From Cephalothrix spiralis (lineage: Eukaryota; Nemertea; Palaeonemertea; Archinemertea; Cephalotrichidae): a DNA stretch of 14,505 nucleotides. Shown one piece after another: positions 1 to 12,600 of the stretch. Position numbers and translations under genes: made by a program. The stretch lies in contig JAUCNG010244411.1 in the NCBI GenBank assembly GCA_032353305.1, forward strand, positions 4,924-19,428, written 5' to 3'. Numbering within the stretch: the first letter of the stretch is position 1; each line of letters starts with the position of its first letter. The notes beneath the pieces are model-generated. The model saw nothing but the letters and a program-made list of their open reading frames with translations, was not told where the DNA came from and searched no databases.

Positions 1-327
1 AAAGGTGAATTTTCTGTTGCTGTACAGGAGGGCAAGACTCCTGAAGAGACAATTGAAATTTTGAAGAAAACCGGAAAGGTTAAGCCTTCTGAACTTAGAA
101 GTGTTGAAATATCAACTGTGACTAAGCCCAAATTGGAAGTTCCTATTACTGAAATCGTCGCTTCTCAAGAAAAGGAAGTTACAATGGTCGTAAAGACAAC
201 TAAAGGTGAAATGAAGGTATCCGTTCAAGAAGGCATGACTCCTGAACAAACCATCGAAGTTATGAAGAAGACTGGACAGGTGAAACCTTCTGAAATCAAG
301 GGTGTAGAAATTTCGACAGTTAGCAGG
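1..327 (+). repeat. Homogeneous repeat subfamily, 5' edge (1 partial + 1 full unit)
   Basis: Units run 1-129 (partial) and 169-327. Both carry EG[KM]TPE[EQ]TIE, KKTG[KQ]VKPSE and GVEIST/SVEIST blocks and are far more alike than neighbouring units in the central array. The linker before the second unit (IVASQEKEV) matches the linkers before the 3'-edge units (IIATPEKEV, IVATPEKEV), so this subfamily brackets the window. The period is 201 bases, the same as between the last two units at 14057 and 14258. Confidence 0.85.
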
Positions 328-469
328 GTACAGGAGACACCAGCTGCTGTTCAGATCGAACCACAAGTACAGACTGAAGTCATTTCCAAAGTTGAAGTTA
401 CAAAAGTCGAAACTAAGAAAATTCCTGAACAACCTAAGAAAGTCAAATCAGAAGTTACAGCTGAAGCTG
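1..469 (+). CDS. 3' part of an internal exon of a giant repeat protein (partial)
   Basis: This is coding sequence in frame 1 from the first base: 156 complete codons plus the first base of a split codon (phase 1). It enters in the middle of a repeat unit, so the gene continues upstream of the window. It encodes one partial unit (1-129), one full unit (169-327) and a proline/lysine/valine-rich tail (328-469) with many KVE, KVETKK and EQPKK-like steps, which looks like an unstructured linker. The two units are 201 bases (67 residues) apart, judged from the shared KGE start at 1 and 202. The exon ends at a GTAAGT donor. The reading frame stays open past the donor until TAA at 622-624, but the protein there becomes purely hydrophobic and repeat similarity stops, so I take the junction at 469/470. 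I do not recognise the gene with certainty. A titin-like muscle protein is the leading guess, from size, composition and repeat architecture only. Confidence 0.88.
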
Positions 470-641
470 GTAAGTGTTTTTTGTTTCTTTTGTTTTTGCT
501 TATTTTTTTCTTTTACTTTATCTCACCAACTCAGTGTAATAATTGTTTAAACAACATGTCGCTGCTGTTGCTGTTGTGTGTTTGTGTAATTTTTCTGTTG
601 AGTTTGTGTTTATACATGTTTTAATTCATTTTTAGTTTCAG
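470..641 (+). other. Phase-1 spliceosomal intron
   Basis: The donor is G|GTAAGT at 470-475, a near-perfect consensus. The interior is strongly T-rich (runs of T and CTG/TTG steps), unlike the A-rich exons on both sides. It ends with two candidate acceptors six bases apart, TTTTAG (AG at 634-635) and TTTCAG (AG at 640-641). Removing 166 or 172 bases shifts the frame from 1 to 2, exactly the frame that stays open for the rest of the window, so either junction restores a continuous protein. I prefer the second AG because CAG before GA is the stronger consensus. The intron splits a linker, not a repeat unit. Confidence 0.9.
631..641 (+). promoter_or_regulatory. Tandem 3' splice acceptors, both in frame
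   Basis: TTTAG ending at 635 and TTTCAG ending at 641 are six bases apart. With the first, the split codon is G|TT (Val) followed by Ser and Gly. With the second it is G|GA (Gly) followed by Leu. The two products would differ only by Val-Ser. Which is used cannot be decided from sequence alone. Confidence 0.6.
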
Positions 642-3600
642 GACTTTCTATTTATACAAGCAGTGTAGACCTCCCTAGTAAGGTTGAAAGGTTATCAGAG
701 GTAGCAGAATTAGAACATACAATTGAGGGGGCCCCAAAAAGGGTTTCTGTTTCCTACCTTAGTACTAGTAGAGGTATTAGTAGAGAAATACCGATATTTG
801 AACGTGATGTGTATGTTGCATCACACACGTCACAAATTGAGGCTAAACCCCAACATGTTTCTGTTCTTTCGGTGAGAACAGAGAACGATCACGTTACCTT
901 GCCACTGGAAGGAGAAGAGGCACCAGATAACGTCCTTTCGACATTATTCATGTCTGGTGTCATGAAGTCAGCTGACGTTAAAGATGTTGAAATTATATCG
1001 ACTTACAAATCGCATGGTTTAGTTAGATGTAGTAGTAAAACTTTGATAGTAGCATTAGGTTCCGGTGAACGTAGAATCCAAATAGATGAAAACCAATCAG
1101 TTGAAAATGCGATACTACTACTGGAACAGAGGAAAGTTCTACGGGCTGATGAACGTAAATTTGTTAATGTCGAATTGAAGATATATTCCCAATCACTTGG
1201 TGAAGTTACCTGTCTAATTTCGAGGGAAAATAATCAATATTTTGCCAATATATCATATGCCCAACAAACCGATATTGTTGAATTTGAGACTGGAAAATCA
1301 CTAGACTCAAGCATAGCTATGGTCATAACCGTAGTTGGAACAAAGTCTGTTGTGGAACAGTGGGTAATAAGAGATAAAATGTTCAATATCTCTTCTACAC
1401 CTGCTGAAGAGGAATGCATCATGATTGTTAAATCACCTACTAAAGGAGAGCAAGTGTTCCCATTGGAAGATATTGATGATGCAGAAAACTATGTCGCAAC
1501 TTTACAAATCCAAAATGAAATACCAAAAGACTTAACTGAAGTCGAAGTTATAAAGACAACCAAGCCGACGACTATTAAAATTGAAACAAGAGATGCAGAA
1601 TTGATTTTACCATTACTTCCGGGCAAATCTCCTAAGGAAGTCATTAGCTTTTTGATTGAGAGTGGCAAAGTTTCATCCACTGAAATTTCCTCTGTTAAAT
1701 CAGTATCAACAAGCCAATTTGCTTCCCAAATTATTGAAGAAAGGAGCATAGAAATTTCGACCAGAAAAGGATCTCGAAAAATTTCGCTTACTGAAATGGA
1801 CAAACCTGAAGAGATAATTAAGAACATGATTCAGAAAGGAACAATTAAGGAGAATGAGATATTGTCTACTGATGTTGTTACAAAAACTAAACTGCTAGCA
1901 GAGAAGACAAAGAAATCAAAATTTGTCACAGTAAAATCTAAGGGAAAAGAAATATCTGTACCTATTAATCCTGATGAAACTGTTGAACAAACATTAACGG
2001 ATCTTGTTAAAAGAGGAAGCGTCTTACCAGAGAGCATTCGTGATGTTGAGGTCGTAGAGAAGTATGTACCGGTACCTCAGGAAATTAAAAAATGTATTGT
2101 TAAGACAGATGAGAAAAATATTTCTGTTCCGATTTCATCAACACAAACTACAGAGCAGATAGTTTCAATGCTTGTTTCTTCTGGGCAAGTCCAAATGGAT
2201 GACGTAAGAGATGTTCATATATCAACCGTATATGTCCCTCCAAAGGTTGAAATGGTCGAAGAGAAAACTCTCGAGATAGTTTCAAACCTAGGAAAAGTTA
2301 CTATACCGGTCGGGTCTTATACGACTAAACAAGCAGCACTCTCAGAATATACAAATACCCATAAGTTAATGGTTTCTGACATAAAACAGGTGAAACTGAC
2401 TAGATCTATAAAACCAAATGCCAAGGAAGAGCAAACAATTATTCGCAAACAACAATCTGGTGAAACATCAGTCATTGTTTGTGGCGAAAAAGGTGCATAT
2501 GTTAAAAATGTCAGCAAGGGACAGACAGTTGATGACGTTTTCAATGAATTGAAAATAAATGGTAAATACGCTCCCCTTCGTGAGGCTGTATCTGAACGAG
2601 TCACCGAGATTCCCTTGTTGAGTGTACTTCCGTGTGAAATGAAAGTTAGAGTTGAAATGTCATATGGAACAGTAACTGTACCAGTGAAGCCCAGTTCTTC
2701 TATGACTCAGGTTTTACAGTCTTTTGAAACCTCTGGCAAAATAATTCCAGAAACAGTGAAAGAAATTGAGCTACTGACTTATGTAAAACCATGTGTTGAG
2801 GCAATTAAACCACGTTCTGTTGATGAGAGTAAAGCAAAGCAACTCGTTATTCAAACAAGCACCAATGAGTACCATGTTTCAGTACCTGTGGACTCCACTC
2901 CCCAAGACACATTGCAATTACTTCGAACATCACACCAAATTGACCAAAATGATGTAAGGAGTATTATGATCCAGCCAGAAGCTGATCAAACTTACACGTG
3001 TTCAAGAGAAATCCAAACTGCTGTGGCTGATATAGTAAGTGAACAAAATGTAGTCATTGAAACAAAGCAACGAAAAGTAAGCGTTCCTCTTCGAATGAAT
3101 CAATCTCCAGCTCAGAAAGTTAAGTCTTTGGCTGTGTCCGGTATTATCAATGAACCAGATATAGTAAAAACTACTGTAGAGAGACAAATCAAACCATTGT
3201 TTTCAGGAAAGGTATTGCGTAAAGTATCTGTACTTGAAATGGACAAAGTGAACACTGTTGTCGTCAAAACTGATGATGGTGAGATTAAAGTCCCAGTCAA
3301 AAATGGACAGACAAATGCAGATGTTATCTCTAACATAAAGAAAACACATACTTTGTCTCCACAAGATATCAAGTCAGTTAATATTGTCTCTGAGATTAAG
3401 CCGAGTGAGACCTCCCAACTTGAATTCAGCCCTAAATCTAGTAGCACCATGAAAATTACAACTACAGGATCTCCAATATATGTCCCTCTCGAAGTTGGCA
3501 AATCTGAAGAGGATGTTTTAGGAGGCCTTACCAAATCTGGAATTATTACCATATCTGATGTTTTGCGGACAGATATCATTGCGCCTTTAGTCTCTGCAAA

Positions 3601-6600
3601 ACCAACTGAACGAAAGAAATCAGCTGTGTCAATTATTGCAATTCCAGTTCCATCTGGAATGAAGAAAGAAGAAGTTTTAGCTAAGATGACGTCTTGTATT
3701 AGTCCATCGGATATTCAGCAAATTGAAATTGTCACTAGTAAGAAGCAAGCTAAACCGGACAGTGACTTGAATTTTGTTGAAGAAAAATCACTAGTTGTAA
3801 AAACTAAAAAAGAAGAAGTCATTGTTCCGATATCTGTCAGCAAAAGCCCTGAAAGTGTTATTAATGCATTAGATAAGGCTGGAAAAATAGATTCAAGTGA
3901 AATTGAGACTATAAAGATAGTGACAAATCGCAAGTATTCACAACCTTCTGAACTTCCTATCATACCAGGAAAACTTCAAGACGTACCAGCTTTGAATACT
4001 GTCAAAGCAATTTCAGTTGAGATCTTTACCAAAGAAGCTAAAATTACAGCTCAGGTTCCTGAGGGCAAATCACCTGAAGACACATTAAAAGAGTTGGAAA
4101 ACGCTAAGGTATTCAAAGATTCTGATATCAAATATTATGAAGTAATATCGGAAACCAAACCACAAACCAGTGTTTTGTCTTCTCCAAAGTCAACCACAAT
4201 AGAAAGCAAACAACTTTCTATTAAAACAAATAAAGGTGATATGACTGTTGCCATGGAACCGGGTAAATCAGCTTCTGACACTGTCGCTGTACTTGAAAAG
4301 AAGGGAACATTAAAGGAAACTGATATTGTTTCTTTGAGCATACAATCGGAGAAAAAGCCATTAGTTATGGACAAGTCTACTAAGTATGCAAAAGACACAG
4401 ATCTAATCATCACTACAAAAACTGGACAAATAACGTATCCATTAAAACCCAGCCAGGTGCCCCAGAAAGTTATTGCTGATCTTGCTTTACCTAATGTGAA
4501 AACATACGAAATTGCTACAGAAATTAAACAAGTTGATGAAGTGAGAAAAACTCAGGAACTTAAACCTGTTATAAAGGAGCGTAAATTGAGTATAACTACA
4601 AGAAAGGAAAGTATAACAGTTCCATTAAAACCTGGCGAAACTCCAGAAGATGTTATAGAAAAGTTTAAAAAAACTAGTCAGGTTAAATCTTATGACATTG
4701 TTGATGTACAAGTTTTAACATCTGAAAGACCATTTGTCACAGCAAAAGAACTACAAAAGGAAGAGAAATATGAAGAAGCCAATACATTATTAGTAACTGT
4801 GGGTACAATGGTGGAAGCTGATGTTGCTAGAACTGAATTGTTTCCTCAAATAGAACCAAAGCCAGTTTCTGAACTAACTCTTTCCTCTGACACAACAGAT
4901 ACAAATTTGGTCATTAAGTGTACAACTGAAGATGTTGTTGTCCCAATTTTGCCACTTTCTACACCAGAAGTTGTATATTCATCATTAATAATTGCTGGCA
5001 GAATTAATGAGTTAGATGTTAAGGAGGTCGAAGTTGTCAAGACTAGAAAACGAAGTTCAGTTTTTACAATTGAACCAAAGATAAAAGAAGGTGTAATAGA
5101 CGTCCCTGTTCTGAACATCAAAACATGTGACGAAACAATCATCGCACCATTGGATAAAGGTTACACTAAGGATGATGTTATTCAAACACTTGTTGATTCA
5201 GGAAGGGTTAACAAAGCAGATATCAAGGAGGTTACTGAAGGCACAGTCGAAAAACCAATATATATAACTTCTGAAGACAAGGTTATAAAGAAGCCGGTTT
5301 TAATTGAACAGCTATGTATTCAGACAACAGGTGGTGACATAGTAGTGCCGTTAGAAGAAAATTTAACTCCTGAAGACTGTGTAGAAAAATTACAAAGCAG
5401 TGGCTTAGTAAATCCCGCTGACATTACTGGTGTATCTGTTACTTCGTACAGTCAACCAGAACATTCAAATATCACGGAAGTACATACACTGGTTCCTGTG
5501 CAAGACAAAACTGTTGCTGTTGTTGTTACCAAACAGGGAAAGTTTTTGGCTCCTATAGAACCAAATCAGCGTCCTGAGGATGTACTGATTAAATTGCAAC
5601 AACAATTTGAAAAGTCAGAAATCCTTGACATGAACGTCGATGTAATTAAAAGGCCTAACTTTGACTCAGTAACAGACATTGAATCTGAAGAAGAAGAGAT
5701 ATCAGAACAAAAAACTGTTGTTAAGACACGGAAAGGTTCCATTGTTGTAAAACCGAACCAGAAACCCCAACAACTAATTGATGAATTAAAGAAATCAGGA
5801 GAAATTACATCTAATGAACAACCAATGTATGAAGTATATACGACTGTTCATAGTCATAAACCGGCACCGTCAGTACCAATGGAAAGAAAAATGATTATCC
5901 GAACTGCTTCAGAAGAAAATATTATACCAATCTCATCCGATACAACTCCCCAGGAGGTTTTAGAAAGCATGCATAAATCTGGTAAGATTCACATAGAAGA
6001 TGTTATGGATGTAAAAATTGTTTGTTCAAGTGAAAAACCACATCTTGTGTCTGGACCAAAGATCAAACGTATGTCAATCCAGACAGCTACACAAGAGGTA
6101 ATAGTTGAAATTGATGAAACAGAAAAACCAGAACAAGTTATTGAAGTTTTAAAATCTACTGGACAATTGATTGCATCAGATATCAAGAGTTTCGAAGTAA
6201 GACCAGATTATAGATCAACTTTGGATAGTACAGTAGAAAAAACAATCAATTTACCTATGGTATCAGAGACATTTGTTGAAATCAAAACTCAGAAAGGTAC
6301 TCATGAAATACAACTGCCTCTCGGAAAGAAGCCCGCAGATGTTGTCAGTGAATTCAAGAAGTCTGCGAATATTAAAACAACTGAAATTCTCACTACAGAA
6401 TGTAAATCTTATCTTAAACACACGGTTCCAGTTGATGAAGACGCCCCAGCACATAATGTTGAAAAACTGCTTATTGTCACTACAAAAGACGATGTGTTAA
6501 CTATTCCTGTGGCACCACATAAATCTGTTTCCCATGTATTGACCGATCTTGAAAAAGTTGAACCTAACATTAAAAAGGTTCAACTTACAACTAAGCTTTG

Positions 6601-9600
6601 TCAACAATCGGAGCCAATCACAAAATTGAAGTACGAGGTCCCGATGAAACGCAAAAGTTCAATTTTAATTTCAACTACAAGTGGAACTGAATGTATTTCA
6701 TTGGCGGAGGGTCAAACCAAAGAACAAGTTGTGTCTTCATATGTAGCTGAAAAACATTTGAAACAGACTGATGTCAAATCGTTTGATATCATTGTTCAAA
6801 ATCAACCGGATTTCGAAGTTTCAAAAGGAGAAGAATTGAAATCTTTGGTTGTTAAAACTAGAAAAGGAAGTTTCCACATCCCTGACATTGGAAATCAATC
6901 ACCTATTAAAGTGATTGAAGAATTAGAACAGAAAGGGGAACTTAAAAAATCGGATGTTGAAGCCATTGATGTTATTAAACAAATCGATGTTAAGGAGGAA
7001 TACACGCCAAGTGAAACCAAATCACAAAAACAACATGTTTCTGATACTGAAACTACTTCTGTTGCGGTAAAATTAGTTACTTTGACTGGAGAAATATCGG
7101 TAGATGTACCGTCCGAAGTTTCTGCGGAAGATGCAATAAAAGAAATTACTGAAAAGAGAAATATTCAACCAAAAGATATCCGTCGCATTGAAGTTGTTTC
7201 AACATCAAGAGCTGTAAAACCAGATTCACCAATTATTGAACCAATTTCGTATGTTGAAGACAGAGAAGTCTCAATAAAAACAAGAAGTGCTTCAGTAGTG
7301 GTACCTCTTATTGGGAAGAAAACTCCAGACATTGTAATTGAAGAGCTCCAAATAGCTGGAGAAATCGATGTTACTGATATTCAAGATGTCCAAATCAATA
7401 CAATACGTAAACCTGTTGAAGTCCTTGATGTTGAGAGAATTACACCAATGCGTCGAAAATCTAGTGTAATACTCAATACTAGAAAGGAATCGTTCATCTG
7501 TGAATTACCTGAAGGCTCTACAGTTGAAAATGTCATAAGTAATCTTACCGAAAGTGGGGACCTTGTACCAAGCGATATTTGTCATTTTGAGATTCAAATA
7601 GATTCAACAGATGATGCTCCAAGGCCAGTCAAAGACAAAGTTGTAACTCGTGAAATGACATTTGAAACTTCAAAAGGAACGGTTACTTGTCCTTTGTTAA
7701 TTAACCAAAAACCAGAAGACAAATTGAATGAACTAGAAAAAGAAGGTTCGGTTAAAAAGTCTGAGGTATCTGGTATTTCACTTGATACATTGACGAAACC
7801 ATTAAAGTCTTCTGAAAATGAAAATACTAAAAAGACATCAACTGTTATTCTTAAAACATCACGAAATGAGTTTACGATTCCTGTTGAACCCAATACTTCA
7901 TCAGATGATGTAGTCAATGCACTTATCGATGCTGAGGTAATTACTGGCAAAGATATTAAACTTGTTGAAAAAGTAACTACTGTTACCCCTATTGAAGAAG
8001 CAGTAGCCAGGAAAAGTGAAGTAAAGGAGAAAGCTATATTGATTTCTACTTCAAAACAAGGAGACATTAAAGTAGATATTGAACTCGAAACAAAAACACC
8101 AGATGCTGTTGCTGAGGTGCTTAAAGCTAAGAAAATCCCGGAGAAGGATGTTACCGGTGTTAAAGTCCTAACTACTACTCGTCCTCTTTCTGAAAAAGTA
8201 CAATCAGCTATTGCTAAGTGTAGGGAAGCTGATGTCCAAATTGTTCTAGCAACGGATAGAGAAACGTTATATCTTCCTGTTCCTATGGGAACAAAACCAA
8301 GTGAAGCACTAGCAAAGCTTAAGGAGGATTACAAATCATCAGACATCAAAGAAGTTGAAGTAGTATCTTCAAAGATTCAAAGCAAACCAGTCATAGGTTT
8401 GAAATCAGTGGAAGAGAAAACACTAGTAGTAAAGACTAAGAAGGACGATGTCATTGTACCTTTACCTATAAACAAAAAGCCAGAAGATGTTATATCAGCA
8501 TTGGAAAAGGCAGGAAAACTTAAATCCAAAGACATAATTGGTGTAAAAATTGTTACCGATCGCAAACTGTCACATACAGAAGATCAGCAAATTAAGCCTG
8601 ATAGTGTTGTTGATAAGTTGTTGGTGCAGACTAAGGACGGTGTTGTTACTAAAGATGTCCCAGTCAAATCAAACACTGCTGTTGTGATGCAGGAGCTTGT
8701 CAAGGAAGGTAAAATAAGTGAAACTGAGGCTAAAACGTATAAGGTTGTTTCTGGTGTACAACCTGATTTAGAATCAGATGTTAAGGGAATTCCAGACACC
8801 ATAGAAAACCGCAAAATGATTGTTAGTACAGCAAAAGGTGACATCGAAATTCCTCTTGACATTGACCAAAAACCTGATGACATTATACCTACCTTGGAGA
8901 AAACTAAAAAGATTCGCCCAAAAGATATTACTGGAATAAAGGTAATATCTGATATAAAACCGCTGCATGTTGCTCCAAAACAGAAAGTGGAACAGACAAA
9001 GCAAGTTGTTATTGTAACCAAGGACAAAGAAATTTCTTTACCAATAAAACCTGAGGCTCAAACTAAAACAGAACTCAAACGGGTTATTGGTGCCTTAAAG
9101 ATAAAACCTACTGATATAAAATATGTCAAAGAAATTCTGACGCCAACAGTCAGTGGAAAATTTGAAGATATTCCATGTACTGTAAAAGAAAAGGTTTTGG
9201 AAATCACTACATCAAAACAAGAGGTAATCAGAGTTCCACTAGAACCTGGAAAAACTGTTGATGAATTTATATCTACACACGAAAAACTAAAGAAGGTTAA
9301 ACCGAAAGATATCAAACAAATGAAGATCACTTCAACAGAAAAACCAATCTTTATGGATGCATCAACGAAACCGCCAGCTCAAGAAACTACTCTGGTCCTC
9401 ACCTCCAAGGATAATATAATAGTTTTGCCAATCGCGCAAGGTAAAACAGAGGAAGAGGTTATTGAAAATCTTGAAATGACAAGAAAATTGCAACTTTCTG
9501 AGGTTACCCTGATTGAAGTTATTTCAAAGCCTATGACAATGCCAACCATTTCAAGCAAACCTTTAGTTGTTGAAGATTCTCTCGCCGTTACAACCAAGAC

Positions 9601-12600
9601 CGGAGAAGTTGTTCTTCCACTTAAACCAGGAAAGAAAATCGACGAAGTTCTATCTGAAAACAAGATAAAGGCAAAGGATATTCTAAGTCAAAAGATAGTG
9701 TCGTCTGGAAAAGTATTAAAGGATACATCTTCTGAAAACACTGTGAAAAGCACTACTTTAGTTGTATCTACTAATAATGTGCAAATAACAGCTCCAGTTC
9801 CAAATAACAGTTCACCAGAAGATACATTAAGGAAGCTAGAAGACACAAAAGCCTTCAAGCAATCTGATATCAAGTACTACGAAGTAATTTCTGAAGTGAA
9901 GCCCAGAGAAGCCTGTGATTCAGATATAAAACCTGCAAAACCTGCAGTAATTGAAACTAAAGAACTGTCAATTAAAACCAAGAAAGATGATATCAAAATT
10001 CCAATGGAGCCTGGTAAATCGTCAAATGAAATTATCTCAAGCCTCGAGAAGAAAGGAAAACTGAAACAGAAGGATATCCTCTCTGTAAATATTCTAACTG
10101 AGACAAAGCCTCTTGTAATGGACAAAGCAACTGACTATGGTGTAGAAACAGAAGTTATTATCCAAACAAAGACAGCCGAAATTTCTGTACCATTAAAATC
10201 TGGTGAAAAATCTGAAAATGTTATTGCTGACCTTGCTCTTACTGATGTCACGTCATTTGAAGTCTGCACATCAATCAAACCTGTTGATGAGACAAATGAT
10301 GTCCCTAGACGAAAACCTAGCATTAAGGAACGTAAATTGAGTGTGACTACCCCAAAGGAAACTCTAGTGTTTCCAATGGAACCTGGAAAAAATAGTGATG
10401 AAACAATTGTTGCTCTTGAAAAAGCTGGTAAGCTTAAATTAAAGGATGTTAAAGATGTTCAGGTTCTAACATCTGAGTTACCTTTGATTCGTAAAGCTGA
10501 ACCTGAACAGCATGAAGAATTAGAAGAGTCAAATTCATTGTTAATCACTACATCTCATGATGAATTCAAACTTCCGGTTCCATCTGGAATGTCAACAAAT
10601 GATGTCCTTCAGGCACTTTTTGACACTGGACTAGTAACGCCTGCTGACATTTATGAAATTGAGGTTTTGAAATCATTAAACCCAAAATCGTCGGTTGTAT
10701 CAGAGACGCTAGCTCCAAAAGAGTCATTGAAGCAGCGAAAAATATCAATTCAAACTCCGTCAAAAGAAATCAATTTACCACTTGAAACCAATCAAAATCC
10801 TGATGACGTTGTTGCAAACCTAAGGAAAGAAGGGAAAATAAAACAAGATGAGCAACTGCAAATAAAAGTGCAAACAACAACTGAATCACTAGATTCAAAA
10901 ACCATGGATGTACAAGATAAACATTTAATTATTACAACTTTAAATAATGATGAAATTAAAGTGACTTTAGGCAAGACTGATACTGCTGAAGATGCTATTG
11001 AACATCTTATGACAGAACAAAAACTTGCTCCGAAAGATATAAAACTTAAAGAATTAATCACTACTGTGAAACCACAAAAACCTATTGTTCAACTTCCTCA
11101 CATTGAAGAATTTACCGAAGAAAAGATCATGACTCTAGAAACCAGAAAAGGTCAAATGTCTATTTCTCTAAATGCAAATGAGTCACCAGATGAGGTCATT
11201 GATAATTTAGAAAAGAGTGGCAAGATTCAAAAAGGCGATATTACATCTGTACGTGTTAATTGCAACAGATCGCCTGCAATCGCATCAAAGACTCTTGATT
11301 TCTTAGTTATCACAAGTGATGGTACTCAAATGACTCTGCCGATTTCTGCTGAACAGTCTCCTGAATCTGTGTATAAAATGCTCGAAAAGACAAAACAAAT
11401 AGAACCAGAAAAGGTTGAGGCTGTTGATATTATTTCTTCAACTCCAAAGACTGTCGCAAAGATTAAACCTGTCATTTCTAGAAAAATGAGTGTTGAGAGT
11501 AAATTTGGCTCTTTAACTCTTGATATTGGAACTGATAAAACACCTGAAGTAGTCCTTGATGAACTTGATAAGAGTGGAAAAATCAAAATATCAGACGTCA
11601 TTGGGTTCGAGGTTAAGGAGATTCGTGAATCACAACCATCAATTTCAATAGATGACGTTGACGAACAAAAAACTGTCATTATACAAACTGATGATGATTT
11701 AATTCGTGTCCCTCTTTTGCCTGGAAGTACCACTGATGCTATTGTTTCTTGTCTACAAAAGGATGGTAAAATTAAGGAAGGTTCTGTACGTGAAATTGCA
11801 ACAGTCACAACTATCAAACCTACCGCTGTTTCTAAGTCACCTAAACAGCAATCAGTTGTTCTTCAGACTGACCACGGTGAAATTACATCGACTATTATGC
11901 CTGGGGAAACAGCTGAAAATACAATTGAAAGAATAACGCACTCCAGTCAATTGTCTGAAACGGACGTAACAGGCTATTATGTAAAATCTGAAGAAACTGC
12001 ACCTACTAGTGATAAAGAAAAAACTCTTGTTATAACTACAAAGGAGTCGGATCTTACAGTTCCAATTGATGCGGATGAAACGCCTGAAGATGTATTAGAG
12101 TTACTACAGAAAACTGGAAAGGTTGATCCAATGGAAGTAACGAATATCACGATATTAGAAGGCCACAGACCATTCCCATCAGTAATTGAAAGACCAAAAT
12201 TGCCAAGCATTGTTGAAGAAAAATCAGTTATTATTATAACAGATTCTGGAGAAATAAGAGCTAAGATTGAGGAAAATGAATCTATAGAATCGGTCATAAG
12301 CAACATTGCCAAAAAGCGTAAAATAAGTCTTCAAGATACAAAGAGTATTGAAATAGTTTCTTCCTTTAAACCAGCCAGCATTCCTGCAACAGGTGAGCGA
12401 AAACTTTCAGATATTGCTGTTGGCAAATCAATGATTGTGAAAACAGTTAGCGATGAAATAACTGTACCTTTGGAAGAGAGTGAAAAAGTTGATGATGTGC
12501 TTCATTCTATGGTAGATAGTGGGGAATTGCATATGGCCGATGTGAGAGAGATTGATGTTATTAGAGTAAAACCAGATCGATCTGAAACCATTGTTGAAAA

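Larger units (their letters stand above)
328..856 (+). other. Non-repeat linker interrupted by the intron
   Basis: The coding parts are 328-469 and 642-856. The first is Pro, Lys, Glu and Val rich and probably disordered. The second has Ser/Thr-rich stretches (YLSTSRGIS near 763-792, VASHTSQIE near 814-840) with no helix-capping TPE motif. PKRVSVSYL near 736 could be the relic of a first strand from a decayed unit. I see no other gene here. Confidence 0.6.

Noticed and set aside
61-624. Plus-strand ORF running through the exon into T-rich sequence
   Set aside because: It is a composite of exon (to 469) and intron. Repeat similarity ends exactly at the GTAAGT donor, and the long downstream frame is restored by splicing.
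470-641. A frameshift mutation or pseudogene break as the cause of the frame change
   Set aside because: The interval has a consensus donor, pyrimidine-rich tract and acceptors and differs sharply in composition from its flanks. An intron is the simpler explanation.
3035-3040. GTAAGT inside the large exon as a second donor site
   Set aside because: It encodes Val-Ser in the open frame, the next unit follows directly, and no T-rich tract with an acceptor lies downstream.
6273-6500. Plus-strand ORF of 75 codons in another frame (and a similar one at 11706-11936)
   Set aside because: Both overlap intact repeat units of the main frame and show no independent similarity or start context.
2540-8940. 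AATAAA-type strings as polyadenylation signals
   Set aside because: Those seen (for example near 2553 and 8935) lie in the open reading frame and reflect Lys/Asn/Ile codons; the gene continues well past them.
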